A program made the position numbers and the translations under genes. A stretch of DNA of 7,571 nucleotides. It comes from Cyanobacteria bacterium Co-bin13 (GTDB lineage Bacteria; Cyanobacteriota; Cyanobacteriia; Phormidesmidales; Phormidesmidaceae). The DNA lies in contig JACVRP010000177.1 of NCBI GenBank assembly GCA_014534385.1, positions 1 through 7,571 on the forward strand, given 5' to 3'. Positions within the stretch are counted from its first letter, which is position 1; the number at the start of each line of letters is the position of its first letter. Of the stretch, positions 1-6,301 are shown piece by piece. The notes under the pieces were generated by a model. The model was given only the letters and a program-made list of their open reading frames with translations. It was not told the DNA's origin and ran no database searches.

Positions 1-1340
1 CCTCTGGCGAGATTTGGGTCAATCAGCAGGCGCACAAGATCAAAAGCCCCAAAGACGCCCACGAATGCGGCATCGGCATGGTGTATCAGCACTTCACCTC
101 AGTCCCTGCCATGACCGTGGCTGAGAACCTGGTGCTGTCTCGCTACGACTCAGGCACCATGATCAACTGGAAGGCTGAGTATGAAGAACTCCAGGCCTTT
201 ATGGAGCGCTCGCCCTTTCGGGTAGACCTGAAAATGCCTGTGGGCCAGCTCGCTGCCGGACAAAAGCAAAAGCTAGAAATCCTCAAGCAGCTCTATCTCA
301 AGAGCCGCATTTTAATTCTGGATGAGCCCACTTCGGTGCTGACCCCCGACGAGGCCGACGAGGTGCTGGGCCTGATTCGCCAGGAGGTCACTGCTGGGCA
401 TCTGAGTGTTCTGCTAATCACCCATAAGTTTCGGGAAGTGACTGCCTTTACCGACGAAGTCACGGTTTTGCGGAAGGGTAAGCAGGCCGGCCACGGCCTG
501 GTCAAAGACCTGTCCATCGAAGACATGGCCCACATGATGCTGGGCGAAGAACGCCAGGCCAAAGAAGTTGTCAAAATCGCGGTTGACAACCGCCAGCCAG
601 ATCTAGCAGTCACAGACCTGCACGCCGACAAAGACAACGGCCTGCCTGCCATTCACGGCATTAACCTGACCGTTCATTCCGGTGAGATCGTGGGTATCGC
701 TGGGGTTTCTGGCAACGGCCAACGGGAGCTAGTCGAAGTCCTGGCAGGCCAGCGACCGCCTACCCAGGGCACCATCCAGGTCAACGGCACGCCCTATGGG
801 GCAACGCGAGCCGAGATGTACCGCCACGGCGTCTGTGCCCTGCCCGAAGAGCCACTTAAGAACGCCTGTGTGCCCACCATGTCAGTGGCTGAAAATATGG
901 CCCTGCGGACCTTTGATCGGGCCCCTCAGGCCAAATGGAACCTCTGGCTCATGCTCAAAGCCATTCGCGATTCGGCCCAGGGGCTGATCACCCGCTTCTC
1001 GGTCAAAACGCCCACCCCCGAAACGCCTGTGGGCAACCTCTCTGGCGGTAACGTGCAGCGAACGGTGCTGGCCCGCGAGCTATCCTCAGAGTCGGTCAAG
1101 CTGCTGATTGCGGCTAACCCCTGCTTTGGCCTTGACTTTTCAGCGGTAGACTTCATTCACAACTCGATTGTAGAAGCCCGTAATCGCGGGGTTGCCGTAC
1201 TGCTGGTGAGTGAAGATCTAGACGAACTGCTGGCCTTAGCGGACCGCCTGATCGTTATCAGCGATGGGGAATTTGCCTACGAAAGCCCTATTGAGAGTGC
1301 TGATATCAAAGTCATCGGCCAGAAGATGGCGGGGCACTAA
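1..1340 (+). CDS. Duplicated ABC transporter ATP-binding protein, BmpA/sugar-nucleoside importer class (5'-truncated by window)
   Basis: Cytoplasmic ATPase of an importer with two nucleotide-binding domains in one chain. The frame is open from base 3, giving 445 visible residues. Family members are about 500-510 residues, so roughly 60 N-terminal residues, including the first Walker A, lie outside the window. Visible domain 1: Q-loop in GMVYQHF (about residue 29), signature LAAGQKQK (83-90), Walker B ILILDEPTS (103-111), H-loop ITHK (around 141). Domain 2: Walker A-like GVSGNGQRE (234-242), which has Gln where Lys is usual, signature LSGGN (346-350), Walker B ending in Asn instead of Glu (LLIAAN, 367-372), and VSED in place of the H-loop. 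A degenerate second site is normal for the MglA/RbsA/BmpA-associated ATPases, so this is not decay. The gene ends 2 bases before the hydrolase gene, so the two are almost surely co-transcribed. The substrate is not readable from this subunit; a nucleoside importer is the main alternative to a ureide importer. Confidence 0.93.
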   Translation, partial: SGEIWVNQQAHKIKSPKDAHECGIGMVYQHFTSVPAMTVAENLVLSRYDSGTMINWKAEYEELQAFMERSPFRVDLKMPVGQLAAGQKQKLEILKQLYLKSRILILDEPTSVLTPDEADEVLGLIRQEVTAGHLSVLLITHKFREVTAFTDEVTVLRKGKQAGHGLVKDLSIEDMAHMMLGEERQAKEVVKIAVDNRQPDLAVTDLHADKDNGLPAIHGINLTVHSGEIVGIAGVSGNGQRELVEVLAGQRPPTQGTIQVNGTPYGATRAEMYRHGVCALPEEPLKNACVPTMSVAENMALRTFDRAPQAKWNLWLMLKAIRDSAQGLITRFSVKTPTPETPVGNLSGGNVQRTVLARELSSESVKLLIAANPCFGLDFSAVDFIHNSIVEARNRGVAVLLVSEDLDELLALADRLIVISDGEFAYESPIESADIKVIGQKMAGH

Positions 1341-1342
1341 GT

Positions 1343-2029
1343 ATGAAAGCTATTACCGCTCAACCCTACGACTATCCGCTGCCCTCCGATACCGGCATCG
1401 CGCTGATTATCATCGACATGCAGCGAGACTTTCTAGAGCCAGGGGGCTTTGGCGATGCCCTGGGCAACGACGTGGCCCGGCTACAGGCCATTGTGCCGAC
1501 TGTAAAGCGTCTGCAGGATGCCTTTCGGGCAATGGGCCTACCGATTTTTCAAACCGTTGAGGGCCACCAGAGCGACCTGTCCGACTGTCCCCCCTCGAAA
1601 CGCGATCGCGGTCAGGCTAGCCTCAAGATTGGCGATCCGGGGCCGATGGGCCGCATTCTGGTGCTGGGCGAACCGGGCAACGGCATCATTCCCGAACTGG
1701 CTCCCCTGCCAGGAGAAACCGTCATTCCCAAACCGGGGAAAGGCGCTTTTTACAACACCAACCTGGAATTTCTGCTGAAAACTTACAACGTCAGCCACCT
1801 GCTGATCGCCGGAGTTACCACCGAGGTCTGTGTCCAGACAACCATGCGCGAAGCTAACGACCGGGGCTATGAATGTCTGCTGATAGAAGACGCGACCGAA
1901 AGCTATTTCCCGGAGTTTAAGCAGGCCACCCTGGAGATGGTGCGGGCTCAAGGCGGCATCATCGGCTGGACGACGACAGCTGACTGTGCGATCGCAGGTT
2001 TAAACGCCCGATTTGCCGTCAAAGCCTAA
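1343..2029 (+). CDS. Cysteine hydrolase, isochorismatase superfamily, biuret hydrolase-like amidohydrolase
   Basis: A 228-residue cytosolic amidohydrolase. The isochorismatase-fold catalytic triad is visible as Asp25 (LIIIDMQRDF), Lys130 (PKPGKG) and nucleophile Cys163 (GVTTEVCVQTTMREANDRGYE). From memory of Rhizobium leguminosarum biuret hydrolase (BiuH), the blocks EGH, IGDPGP-GRIL, GEPG-IIPEL, KPGKG, TTMREANDRGYECLL and QGG are shared. The spacing of Lys130, Cys163 and Gln203 (33 and 40 residues) equals that of BiuH Lys142, Cys175 and Gln215. BiuH cleaves biuret to allophanate and ammonia. The segment after the CLLIED block (ATESYFPEFK) differs from BiuH as I recall it, so biuret, another ureide or N-carbamoyl compound remain possible substrates. 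The ATG lies 2 bases after the ABC ATPase stop with no strong Shine-Dalgarno, which suggests translational coupling. The fold is certain, the biuret assignment is likely, and in vivo use with the linked transporter is inference. Confidence 0.9.
   Translation: MKAITAQPYDYPLPSDTGIALIIIDMQRDFLEPGGFGDALGNDVARLQAIVPTVKRLQDAFRAMGLPIFQTVEGHQSDLSDCPPSKRDRGQASLKIGDPGPMGRILVLGEPGNGIIPELAPLPGETVIPKPGKGAFYNTNLEFLLKTYNVSHLLIAGVTTEVCVQTTMREANDRGYECLLIEDATESYFPEFKQATLEMVRAQGGIIGWTTTADCAIAGLNARFAVKA
1602..1609. repeat. HIP1 octamer GCGATCGC
   Basis: Exact copy of the highly iterated cyanobacterial palindrome, inside the hydrolase gene. Confidence 0.95.
1988..1995. repeat. HIP1 octamer GCGATCGC
   Basis: Second exact copy within the hydrolase gene, near its 3' end. 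Confidence 0.95.
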
Positions 2030-2033
2030 CTCC

Positions 2034-2070
2034 AAAAAACATAGGGACGCGGTTAACCGCGTCCCTATGT
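2034..2070 (-). terminator. Intrinsic terminator built from a perfect 32-bp palindrome, oriented for the hemerythrin-like gene
   Basis: Bases 2039-2070 form a perfect inverted repeat. The left arm is ACATAGGGACGCGGTT and the right arm is its exact reverse complement, so it can fold as a 14-bp stem with a TTAA loop. Read on the minus strand, the hairpin is followed at once by a run of six Ts (2039-2034), the layout of a factor-independent terminator. It would stop transcription from the hemerythrin-like gene, whose stop codon is 37 bases upstream of the hairpin. On the plus strand the hairpin is followed by CAGGCATTAA, with no T-run. It may still end or stabilise the hydrolase mRNA, whose stop is only 9 bases before the palindrome. 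The sequence resembles the short palindromes dispersed in many cyanobacterial genomes, so it may be a recruited repeat. Confidence 0.8.
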
Positions 2071-2107
2071 CAGGCATTAATTAATCAGGCGATAGCCCAA
2101 TCAACTG

Positions 2108-3154
2108 TTATTTCAGCGCGTTCGCCATTTCCTGCTGGATCCGAGCCTTAGCCGACTTAAACTCAGTCGCCATCTGCTCTTTTTGCTCATCGGTGCAGTT
2201 GCGATCGATGGCCGCAAACATGGTGCTTTCTTCCTGACGGATGTGGTCGCCCACAATTTCCATCAAGTCTTCTACGCGGGAGCGGAAGGCATCAGCATTA
2301 GACGGACTCATCGCCCGAATTTCATTCAGCATTTGCTCCATCTCGGCCTGCTCGTCATAGAGCTCCTTGGTGTTGTCTTCGCCGTAGAAAGAGCGAACTC
2401 GGGGGTAGACAACTTCCTCTTCAGCCTTGGCGTGGGCTAGCAGATCCTTATACAGCTGACCGAAGTACTCCTGCAGCTTCTGAGGATCTTTGGTGGCACC
2501 AATTTCGGTGAAGATGGTGTTGGCCTTGTTGTGATCCAGACGAATCAGCGTCTGGATGTTCATGTCCTGCTTGTCGGAGCTTTGGGTAACCACGCTACCG
2601 GCCACGCCAGAGATAGCGGCGACAGCATCCTGTACCCGCGCCCAGAGGCCCTGATCCGCATCTTGGCCGGTCAGTTCCCGCACACCAACCAGCTCCAGCA
2701 TGCCCTTGAGCTGTTCCTGGTGAGCCCGGTTTTCAAAGTTGACCGTGTTCAGCGGAGTGATCGCGACTTCGATGTCAGCGCCTACGGTTTGCCCTGCTTT
2801 GTGCACCAGCAGACCGCTCATTACCTGGCCATGCTTGATCAGCTCATGCTGAGCTAGCTTCTTGTAGAAAGACAGCTCACTGCCCGCCATCATTTGCTGA
2901 ATCTGCTCGACCATCATTTGGGTGGCTTGGCTAGGCTCAGCTTGAACGCCATACTGGACGATGACGGTTTCTAGAACCCCTAGGTTCTTCTGGTCGTCTT
3001 CCAGCATATTTTGCAGGCGCTCCCGCACATCCTGGTCGGGGCATTCCATCATTAATTTCTGCTCGTTTGAGATAATTAGATTTTGGAATGCTTGCATGTC
3101 AGCCAGCTTTTCGCCGATGGCTAGTCGCTTGGCATCGTTTAGGGTAGTAACCAC
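2108..3154 (-). CDS. Hemerythrin HHE cation-binding domain protein, two helical domains
   Basis: A 348-residue soluble helical protein with no signal peptide or membrane segment. The C-terminal half (about 200-318) is an HHE domain. Likely metal ligands are His208 (LDHNK), His241 and Glu245 (HAKAEEE), and His304 with Glu308/Glu309 (DHIRQEE). Where many HHE proteins have another His, this one has DEQAEM with Gln269. The N-terminal half (about 1-165) is also helical, with a His-bearing patch (KKLAQHELIKHGQ, 98-110) resembling ferritin-like or HHE helices, but without a full ligand set that I can recognise. The GTG start at 3154 is preferred because AAGGAG lies 8 bases upstream and the protein then begins MVTTLNDAKR. 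An upstream ATG at 3238 would add 28 residues of unlikely composition. Such proteins are linked to oxygen, iron or nitrosative-stress handling; no specific role can be read here. It is monocistronic and converges on the hydrolase operon. Confidence 0.85.
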   Translation of the reverse strand: MVTTLNDAKRLAIGEKLADMQAFQNLIISNEQKLMMECPDQDVRERLQNMLEDDQKNLGVLETVIVQYGVQAEPSQATQMMVEQIQQMMAGSELSFYKKLAQHELIKHGQVMSGLLVHKAGQTVGADIEVAITPLNTVNFENRAHQEQLKGMLELVGVRELTGQDADQGLWARVQDAVAAISGVAGSVVTQSSDKQDMNIQTLIRLDHNKANTIFTEIGATKDPQKLQEYFGQLYKDLLAHAKAEEEVVYPRVRSFYGEDNTKELYDEQAEMEQMLNEIRAMSPSNADAFRSRVEDLMEIVGDHIRQEESTMFAAIDRNCTDEQKEQMATEFKSAKARIQQEMANALK

Positions 3155-3162
3155 TTCAATTG

Positions 3163-3168
3163 CTCCTT
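3163..3168 (-). promoter_or_regulatory. Shine-Dalgarno AAGGAG fixing the GTG start
   Basis: AAGGAG on the minus strand, 8 bases before the GTG at 3154-3152. It would lie inside the reading frame if translation began at the ATG ending at 3238, so it is the main reason for the shorter start. Confidence 0.8.
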
Positions 3169-3558
3169 GGTGAGAATAAATCCGATGGATGCTTAAACTG
3201 CAGTCGAAATGAGGTAGCCAAACACACATACACGACACCTCTCGCCAACTGCTGCAAGGTGTAGCTGCACTTCTTTTCAGACCTTTAATTAAGCAAAAGT
3301 GACTTCAAATAGAAGCAGCGTCTGTTAACCGTCCAGAGTTAAGGATTAAGGTTAAGCAGTACGCATTGAGCTGGGCTACAGTATCATCCGACCGAAAACT
3401 TTGATTACCCTTATTCTGCAACCGACCAAATTCTTCTCCACCTAACCTGAGTAAGAGGTTGGCGTGACCAGATGGCAGGTTAAGGCAAAAACAAGCGCTG
3501 AGTGACTGTCAACAACGTGTCAATAAGCCCAACTTTCGTGAGGGGTCGGTAAAACCTT

Positions 3559-3588
3559 TTAGAAGCAGCAGGGTTAGAAGCAGTAGGG
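3559..3588. repeat. 15-bp tandem duplication, two copies
   Basis: TTAGAAGCAGCAGGG (3559-3573) is followed directly by TTAGAAGCAGTAGGG (3574-3588), with one mismatch. A related AGAAGCAGC occurs at 3311-3319. It could be a slippage product or a paired binding site; the sequence cannot decide. Confidence 0.75.
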
Positions 3589-3636
3589 ATTTAAGAGAGT
3601 ATTTGAGCAGTTCTCTTCAGCCCGCTCGCTTGGCAA

Positions 3637-3705
3637 AGATCCCCTAATCTCGCTTATCAAGGGGGATTACTAGGAGAGCTATCCTTCGAAAGTTCGGGGG
3701 GATCT
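3637..3705. repeat. Degenerate dispersed-repeat-like element with AGATCCCC/GGGGATCT ends
   Basis: The element begins AGATCCCC (3637-3644) and ends with the exact complement GGGGATCT (3698-3705). An internal GGGGAT (3662-3667) can also pair with the left end. Its style (GATCCCC..., TATCAAGGGGGATT, GGGGGGATCT) recalls the short noncoding repeats common between cyanobacterial genes. Assigning it to that class rests on general resemblance; no second copy is in the window. Confidence 0.5.
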
Positions 3706-3735
3706 GGCACGAGCATCTCGTACCTCAACAGACTA

Positions 3736-3762
3736 AGAAGCGCTATAAGCTATGGCACTTCT
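3736..3762 (-). terminator. Possible hairpin terminator after the RNase gene
   Basis: On the minus strand, AGAAGTGC and GCGCTTCT form an 8-bp stem with one G-U pair, and ATA/TAT can extend it inside the loop. The hairpin begins 10 bases after the RNase TAG stop. No real T-run follows (TAGTCTGTTG), so it may be a 3'-end stabiliser or a weak terminator. Confidence 0.4.
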
Positions 3763-3772
3763 CAAGCATCCC

Positions 3773-5800
3773 CTAAGCAACGGAAGTCTCTGCGGCTTCC
3801 ATCGCCACTTCGTCAAAACGAATCACGTCTTGACGAGGGTTGGCATGGCTGACTCGAACCTGCAAGCGCTCGCCCAACGCCACATCTCGATTGAAGCGCA
3901 TAGCTAACTCCAGGCCCAGATCCTCTAAGATGATTAGCCCTAGACCGTCGTCTTCCCGCAGCCAGCGCAGCATCATGGCGTTCCAGGTCTGGTCCTGGTT
4001 GCGCCGCAGAAATTCCAGGGCCCAGTAGCGTTTGGTCTGGCGCTCTACCAGGGTGGCTTCGTAGGCGGCGTTGCTGGCCCCCTGGGTCAACTCCGTCATT
4101 TCTGAGGAGGAGAAGGGCAGGGGGTCGCCGCGCAGATGGGCCTTGAGCTGAAAGTGGGCCAGCAGGTCAGTGTAACGGCGGATGGGGGAGGTAACCTGGC
4201 TATAGCTCTCCAGCCCCAGCGTGGCGTGGCGGCTGGGCACAATTCCCATTTCACTGCGGGTCATGCAGCGGCGAATGGCGCAGTCGCGCACCCAGCCCAT
4301 AGGCAGCTGAATGAGCTCTTCATCGGTGGGCAGTTCGGGCTGGGGCTGGCTGCGGAAGGGAATGGCTAGATTATGCTCCTGGCCATAGCGGGCTGCCACT
4401 TCTCCAGCCAAAATCATCATTTCTGCCACCATTTGGCGGGCGGTTGAGTCTTCGAGAATATCGATGACGATGTCGTCTTCGGCCTCGGAGACCTTGATTG
4501 AAGACTCGGGCATGTGGATGCTGATAGCGCCTTGGGTTTCGCGCCAGCGCATTCTAACCTGGGACCAATGTGCGATCGCATTCAGCTCCGGCTCCGCCTG
4601 AATGCCCAGATCCAGCATCTCATCCACGTCCTCGTAGGTCAGTCGATAGGTGGGTCGAATGACGCTGGCGTGAATGCTGTACTCCTCAATGTCGCCGCTC
4701 TCATCTAAGATCACCCCAAAGCTTAGGGCACAGCAGGTTCTTCCCTGCACCAGGCTCATCGGCCCAGTGGCTAGATCGAGGGGAAACATGGGAATCATGC
4801 CGGTGGGCAGATACACGGTAGTGCAGCGCCGCCGGGCTTCTAAATCAAGCTCATCACCTGGCTCTACCCAGCGGGTAGGATCGGCAATATGAATCCACAG
4901 CCGGTGTCGCCCATCTTCCAGCAATTCGCCGCTGAGGCCATCGTCGATTTCGCGGGTGCTCTCATCGTCTACTGTGTAGACCTTAAGGTGGGTTAGATCG
5001 AGGCGTTCGGTGTGGGGATCGGGGGGAGGATTGGCAATTCGATGCTGCGCCATGACCAGAAGATCCTCAGGAAACTGCGTGGGGATTTGGCTGCGGCGCA
5101 ACGATAGGTTCTCATGAAGGGACCACAAACCCAGCTTTACTAGCAGGTCAAAAGCCCCTGTCTGAGTCGGGTCTTGATCCAGAGCCGTTAGCGTTTCTAC
5201 CGCCAGCGCCCGCTGATTGGCCTCATCCCCAAAGGCAGCTAGTTTTTCAATTGCTTCTAGGCGAGGCCGATCAGTCTTACTCCACTCTATCGAGTCTCCC
5301 TGCAATCCGGAGCGCACTTTATCTAAAAAGGCTTGCCACTCCTGCTGACGCTGGGCCTGTTTCTCGATCTGGTGCAGCAGCTCTTCTACCTGAGTGCTGG
5401 GGCGGGGCTCGTAGCGATCGCCCTTTTGCTTGAAATAAATTTTGTCTTCCGATAGCAGGCGATGGGCCGCGTAGCACTGGGGCGGTTGCTGCTCCGAAAA
5501 TAGCAGCAGCGCAAAAGAAGCCGGGTCGGTTGACTCACCGGCTTCACTCAGCAGTTCCCAGGCAACCTCAAGGCTTGATGGGTCAATGTGAGCCTTTGCT
5601 GCTTGCAAAAACGAGGGCAGATCAGAGGGGTGAAAGGCCGTATCACTAACCTGATAGGTAAACTCTCGCGGGTGCAGCGTGTGCGATTGCCCGCGCTCAT
5701 CAATGACCACCCAGTTCTTTTTACCCTCTGGACGGTCAACGACTCCCAAGCGGGGCTGTCCCTGCTGCTTAAACTCAACTAATGTTCCCTTATCAACCAC
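3773..5800 (-). CDS. RNase II/R-family 3'-5' exoribonuclease (RNB domain)
   Basis: A 675-residue cytosolic exonuclease that degrades RNA 3' to 5' to nucleoside monophosphates. In order: a small N-terminal beta domain (about 1-50, with RPEGKKNWVVIDERGQSHTLHP), a helical, partly coiled-coil linker (about 60-260), the RNB catalytic domain (about 270-590), and a short C-terminal S1-like tail (about 605-668). The metal-binding block is YTVDDESTREIDDGLS (275-290), with Asp278, Asp286 and Asp287 matching E. coli RNase II Asp201, Asp209 and Asp210. The Asp207 position is Glu284. YLPTGMIPMFP (330-340), PFRSQPQP (481-488) and TSPIRRYTDL (537-546) are further RNB hallmarks. The start is GTG (5800) with only a weak Shine-Dalgarno; the ending is TAG. 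The length is closer to RNase II (644) than to RNase R (813). It lies 35 bases after rpsR, so it is probably co-transcribed with it. Databases may call it rnb, rnr or vacB. Confidence 0.93.
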   Translation of the reverse strand: MVDKGTLVEFKQQGQPRLGVVDRPEGKKNWVVIDERGQSHTLHPREFTYQVSDTAFHPSDLPSFLQAAKAHIDPSSLEVAWELLSEAGESTDPASFALLLFSEQQPPQCYAAHRLLSEDKIYFKQKGDRYEPRPSTQVEELLHQIEKQAQRQQEWQAFLDKVRSGLQGDSIEWSKTDRPRLEAIEKLAAFGDEANQRALAVETLTALDQDPTQTGAFDLLVKLGLWSLHENLSLRRSQIPTQFPEDLLVMAQHRIANPPPDPHTERLDLTHLKVYTVDDESTREIDDGLSGELLEDGRHRLWIHIADPTRWVEPGDELDLEARRRCTTVYLPTGMIPMFPLDLATGPMSLVQGRTCCALSFGVILDESGDIEEYSIHASVIRPTYRLTYEDVDEMLDLGIQAEPELNAIAHWSQVRMRWRETQGAISIHMPESSIKVSEAEDDIVIDILEDSTARQMVAEMMILAGEVAARYGQEHNLAIPFRSQPQPELPTDEELIQLPMGWVRDCAIRRCMTRSEMGIVPSRHATLGLESYSQVTSPIRRYTDLLAHFQLKAHLRGDPLPFSSSEMTELTQGASNAAYEATLVERQTKRYWALEFLRRNQDQTWNAMMLRWLREDDGLGLIILEDLGLELAMRFNRDVALGERLQVRVSHANPRQDVIRFDEVAMEAAETSVA
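4572..4579. repeat. HIP1 octamer GCGATCGC
   Basis: Exact copy inside the RNase gene, in the part encoding the RNB domain. Confidence 0.95.
5414..5421. repeat. HIP1 octamer GCGATCGC
   Basis: Exact copy in the 5' third of the RNase gene. Confidence 0.95.
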
Positions 5801-5835
5801 CCCAGCATTCCAGTTCTGCTCTCTTCCAGCTTAGT

Positions 5836-6051
5836 TTAGCCTTCCCGGTTCACGTAGGGAAGCAAAGCCAAAATTCGAGCTCGTTTAATGGCGGTGGTCA
5901 GGTCTCGCTGCTGCTTAGCGGTCAACCCGGTAATGCGGCGGGGGAGAATCTTGCCCCGCTCAGTGATGAACTTACGCAGCAAATCGACATCTTTGTAGTC
6001 GATCAGTTCATCGGGTTTGATGGGGGATACACGACGACGGAAGTAGGCCAT
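5836..6051 (-). CDS. rpsR: 30S ribosomal protein S18 (bS18)
   Basis: A 71-residue basic protein of the small-subunit platform, where it pairs with S6. The S18 core is clear: IDYKDVDLLRKFITERGKILPRRITGLTAKQQRDL can be read across residues 17-51, followed by the usual basic tail with AIKRARILALLPY (54-66). The N-terminal MAYFRRRVSPIKP is typical of cyanobacterial and plastid S18. Length is normal for the family. The ATG has AGGA just upstream (6054-6057), at short spacing. It follows rpmG by 14 bases and precedes the RNase gene by 35, so it is the middle gene of a three-gene unit. The rpl33-rps18 pair is also adjacent in chloroplast genomes. Confidence 0.98.
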   Translation of the reverse strand: MAYFRRRVSPIKPDELIDYKDVDLLRKFITERGKILPRRITGLTAKQQRDLTTAIKRARILALLPYVNREG

Positions 6052-6065
6052 AGTCCTAAATGCAG

Positions 6066-6254
6066 TTACTTAATTTCTTTGTGGACAGTGTGCTTGTTGC
6101 AGTGGGGGCAGAATTTATTCAGCTCCATGCGGGCCGTCGTATTGCGACGGTTCTTTTGAGTGGTGTACCGAGATACACCAGGGGTGCGCTTGTCCGGATT
6201 GGTCCGGCACTCGGTGCACTCTAGCGTAATAACAATGCGAACGCCTTTAGCCAT
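6066..6254 (-). CDS. rpmG: 50S ribosomal protein L33 (bL33), zinc-ribbon form
   Basis: A 62-residue large-subunit protein. Two CxxC pairs (Cys13/Cys16 in LECTEC and Cys49/Cys52 in FCPHC) form the zinc ribbon, so this is the Cys-containing form and not the zinc-free paralog. The opening MAKGVRIVITLECTEC and the central RYTTQKNRRNT (29-39) are diagnostic. It is the first gene of the rpmG-rpsR-RNase unit, with a leader of about 40 bases from the predicted promoter. The start ATG has no strong Shine-Dalgarno; GCAGGTTACCTGTC precedes it. Confidence 0.98.
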   Translation of the reverse strand: MAKGVRIVITLECTECRTNPDKRTPGVSRYTTQKNRRNTTARMELNKFCPHCNKHTVHKEIK

Positions 6255-6301
6255 GACAGGTAACCTGCGACACTAAGCGGAAAATGAAGACACAATCTCT
6301 T

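Larger units (their letters stand above)
3155..3772. other. Long intergenic region between the hemerythrin-like gene and the RNase gene
   Basis: About 620 bp with no convincing gene on either strand and no tRNA or recognised structured RNA. It must hold the promoter of the hemerythrin-like gene, but no good -35/-10 pair is visible near the start codon. It contains a 15-bp tandem duplication (3559-3588), a degenerate inverted-repeat element (3637-3705), a TTAAGG-rich stretch (3338-3356), and two minus-strand TTGACA hexamers 11 bp apart (3507-3512 and 3518-3523). The RNase 3' hairpin lies at its right end. Confidence 0.7.

Noticed and set aside
1..80. ABC ATPase lacking its first Walker A, as a possible pseudogene
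   Set aside because: The frame is open to the window edge and the residues before ATG 78 fit the family, so the loss is only truncation by the window.
700..740. Missing Walker A lysine in the second ATPase domain as a sign of decay
   Set aside because: GVSGNGQRE and the other degenerate second-site motifs are normal for this ATPase class.
1538..1951. 137-codon minus-strand open frame over the hydrolase gene
   Set aside because: The plus-strand frame encodes a clear isochorismatase-fold enzyme; this is its antisense shadow.
3155..3238. 28-residue N-terminal extension of the hemerythrin-like protein from an upstream ATG
   Set aside because: A strong Shine-Dalgarno (3163-3168) lies inside it at perfect distance from GTG 3154, and the extension is rich in Cys, His and Trp, unlike the rest of the protein.
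3239..3772. tRNA or small structured RNA in the long intergenic region
   Set aside because: No cloverleaf, no T-loop consensus in the right context and no recognised RNA family motif on either strand.
5782..6159. 125-codon plus-strand open frame across the RNase start, rpsR and rpmG
   Set aside because: It overlaps three certain genes on the other strand and shows no protein-like features.
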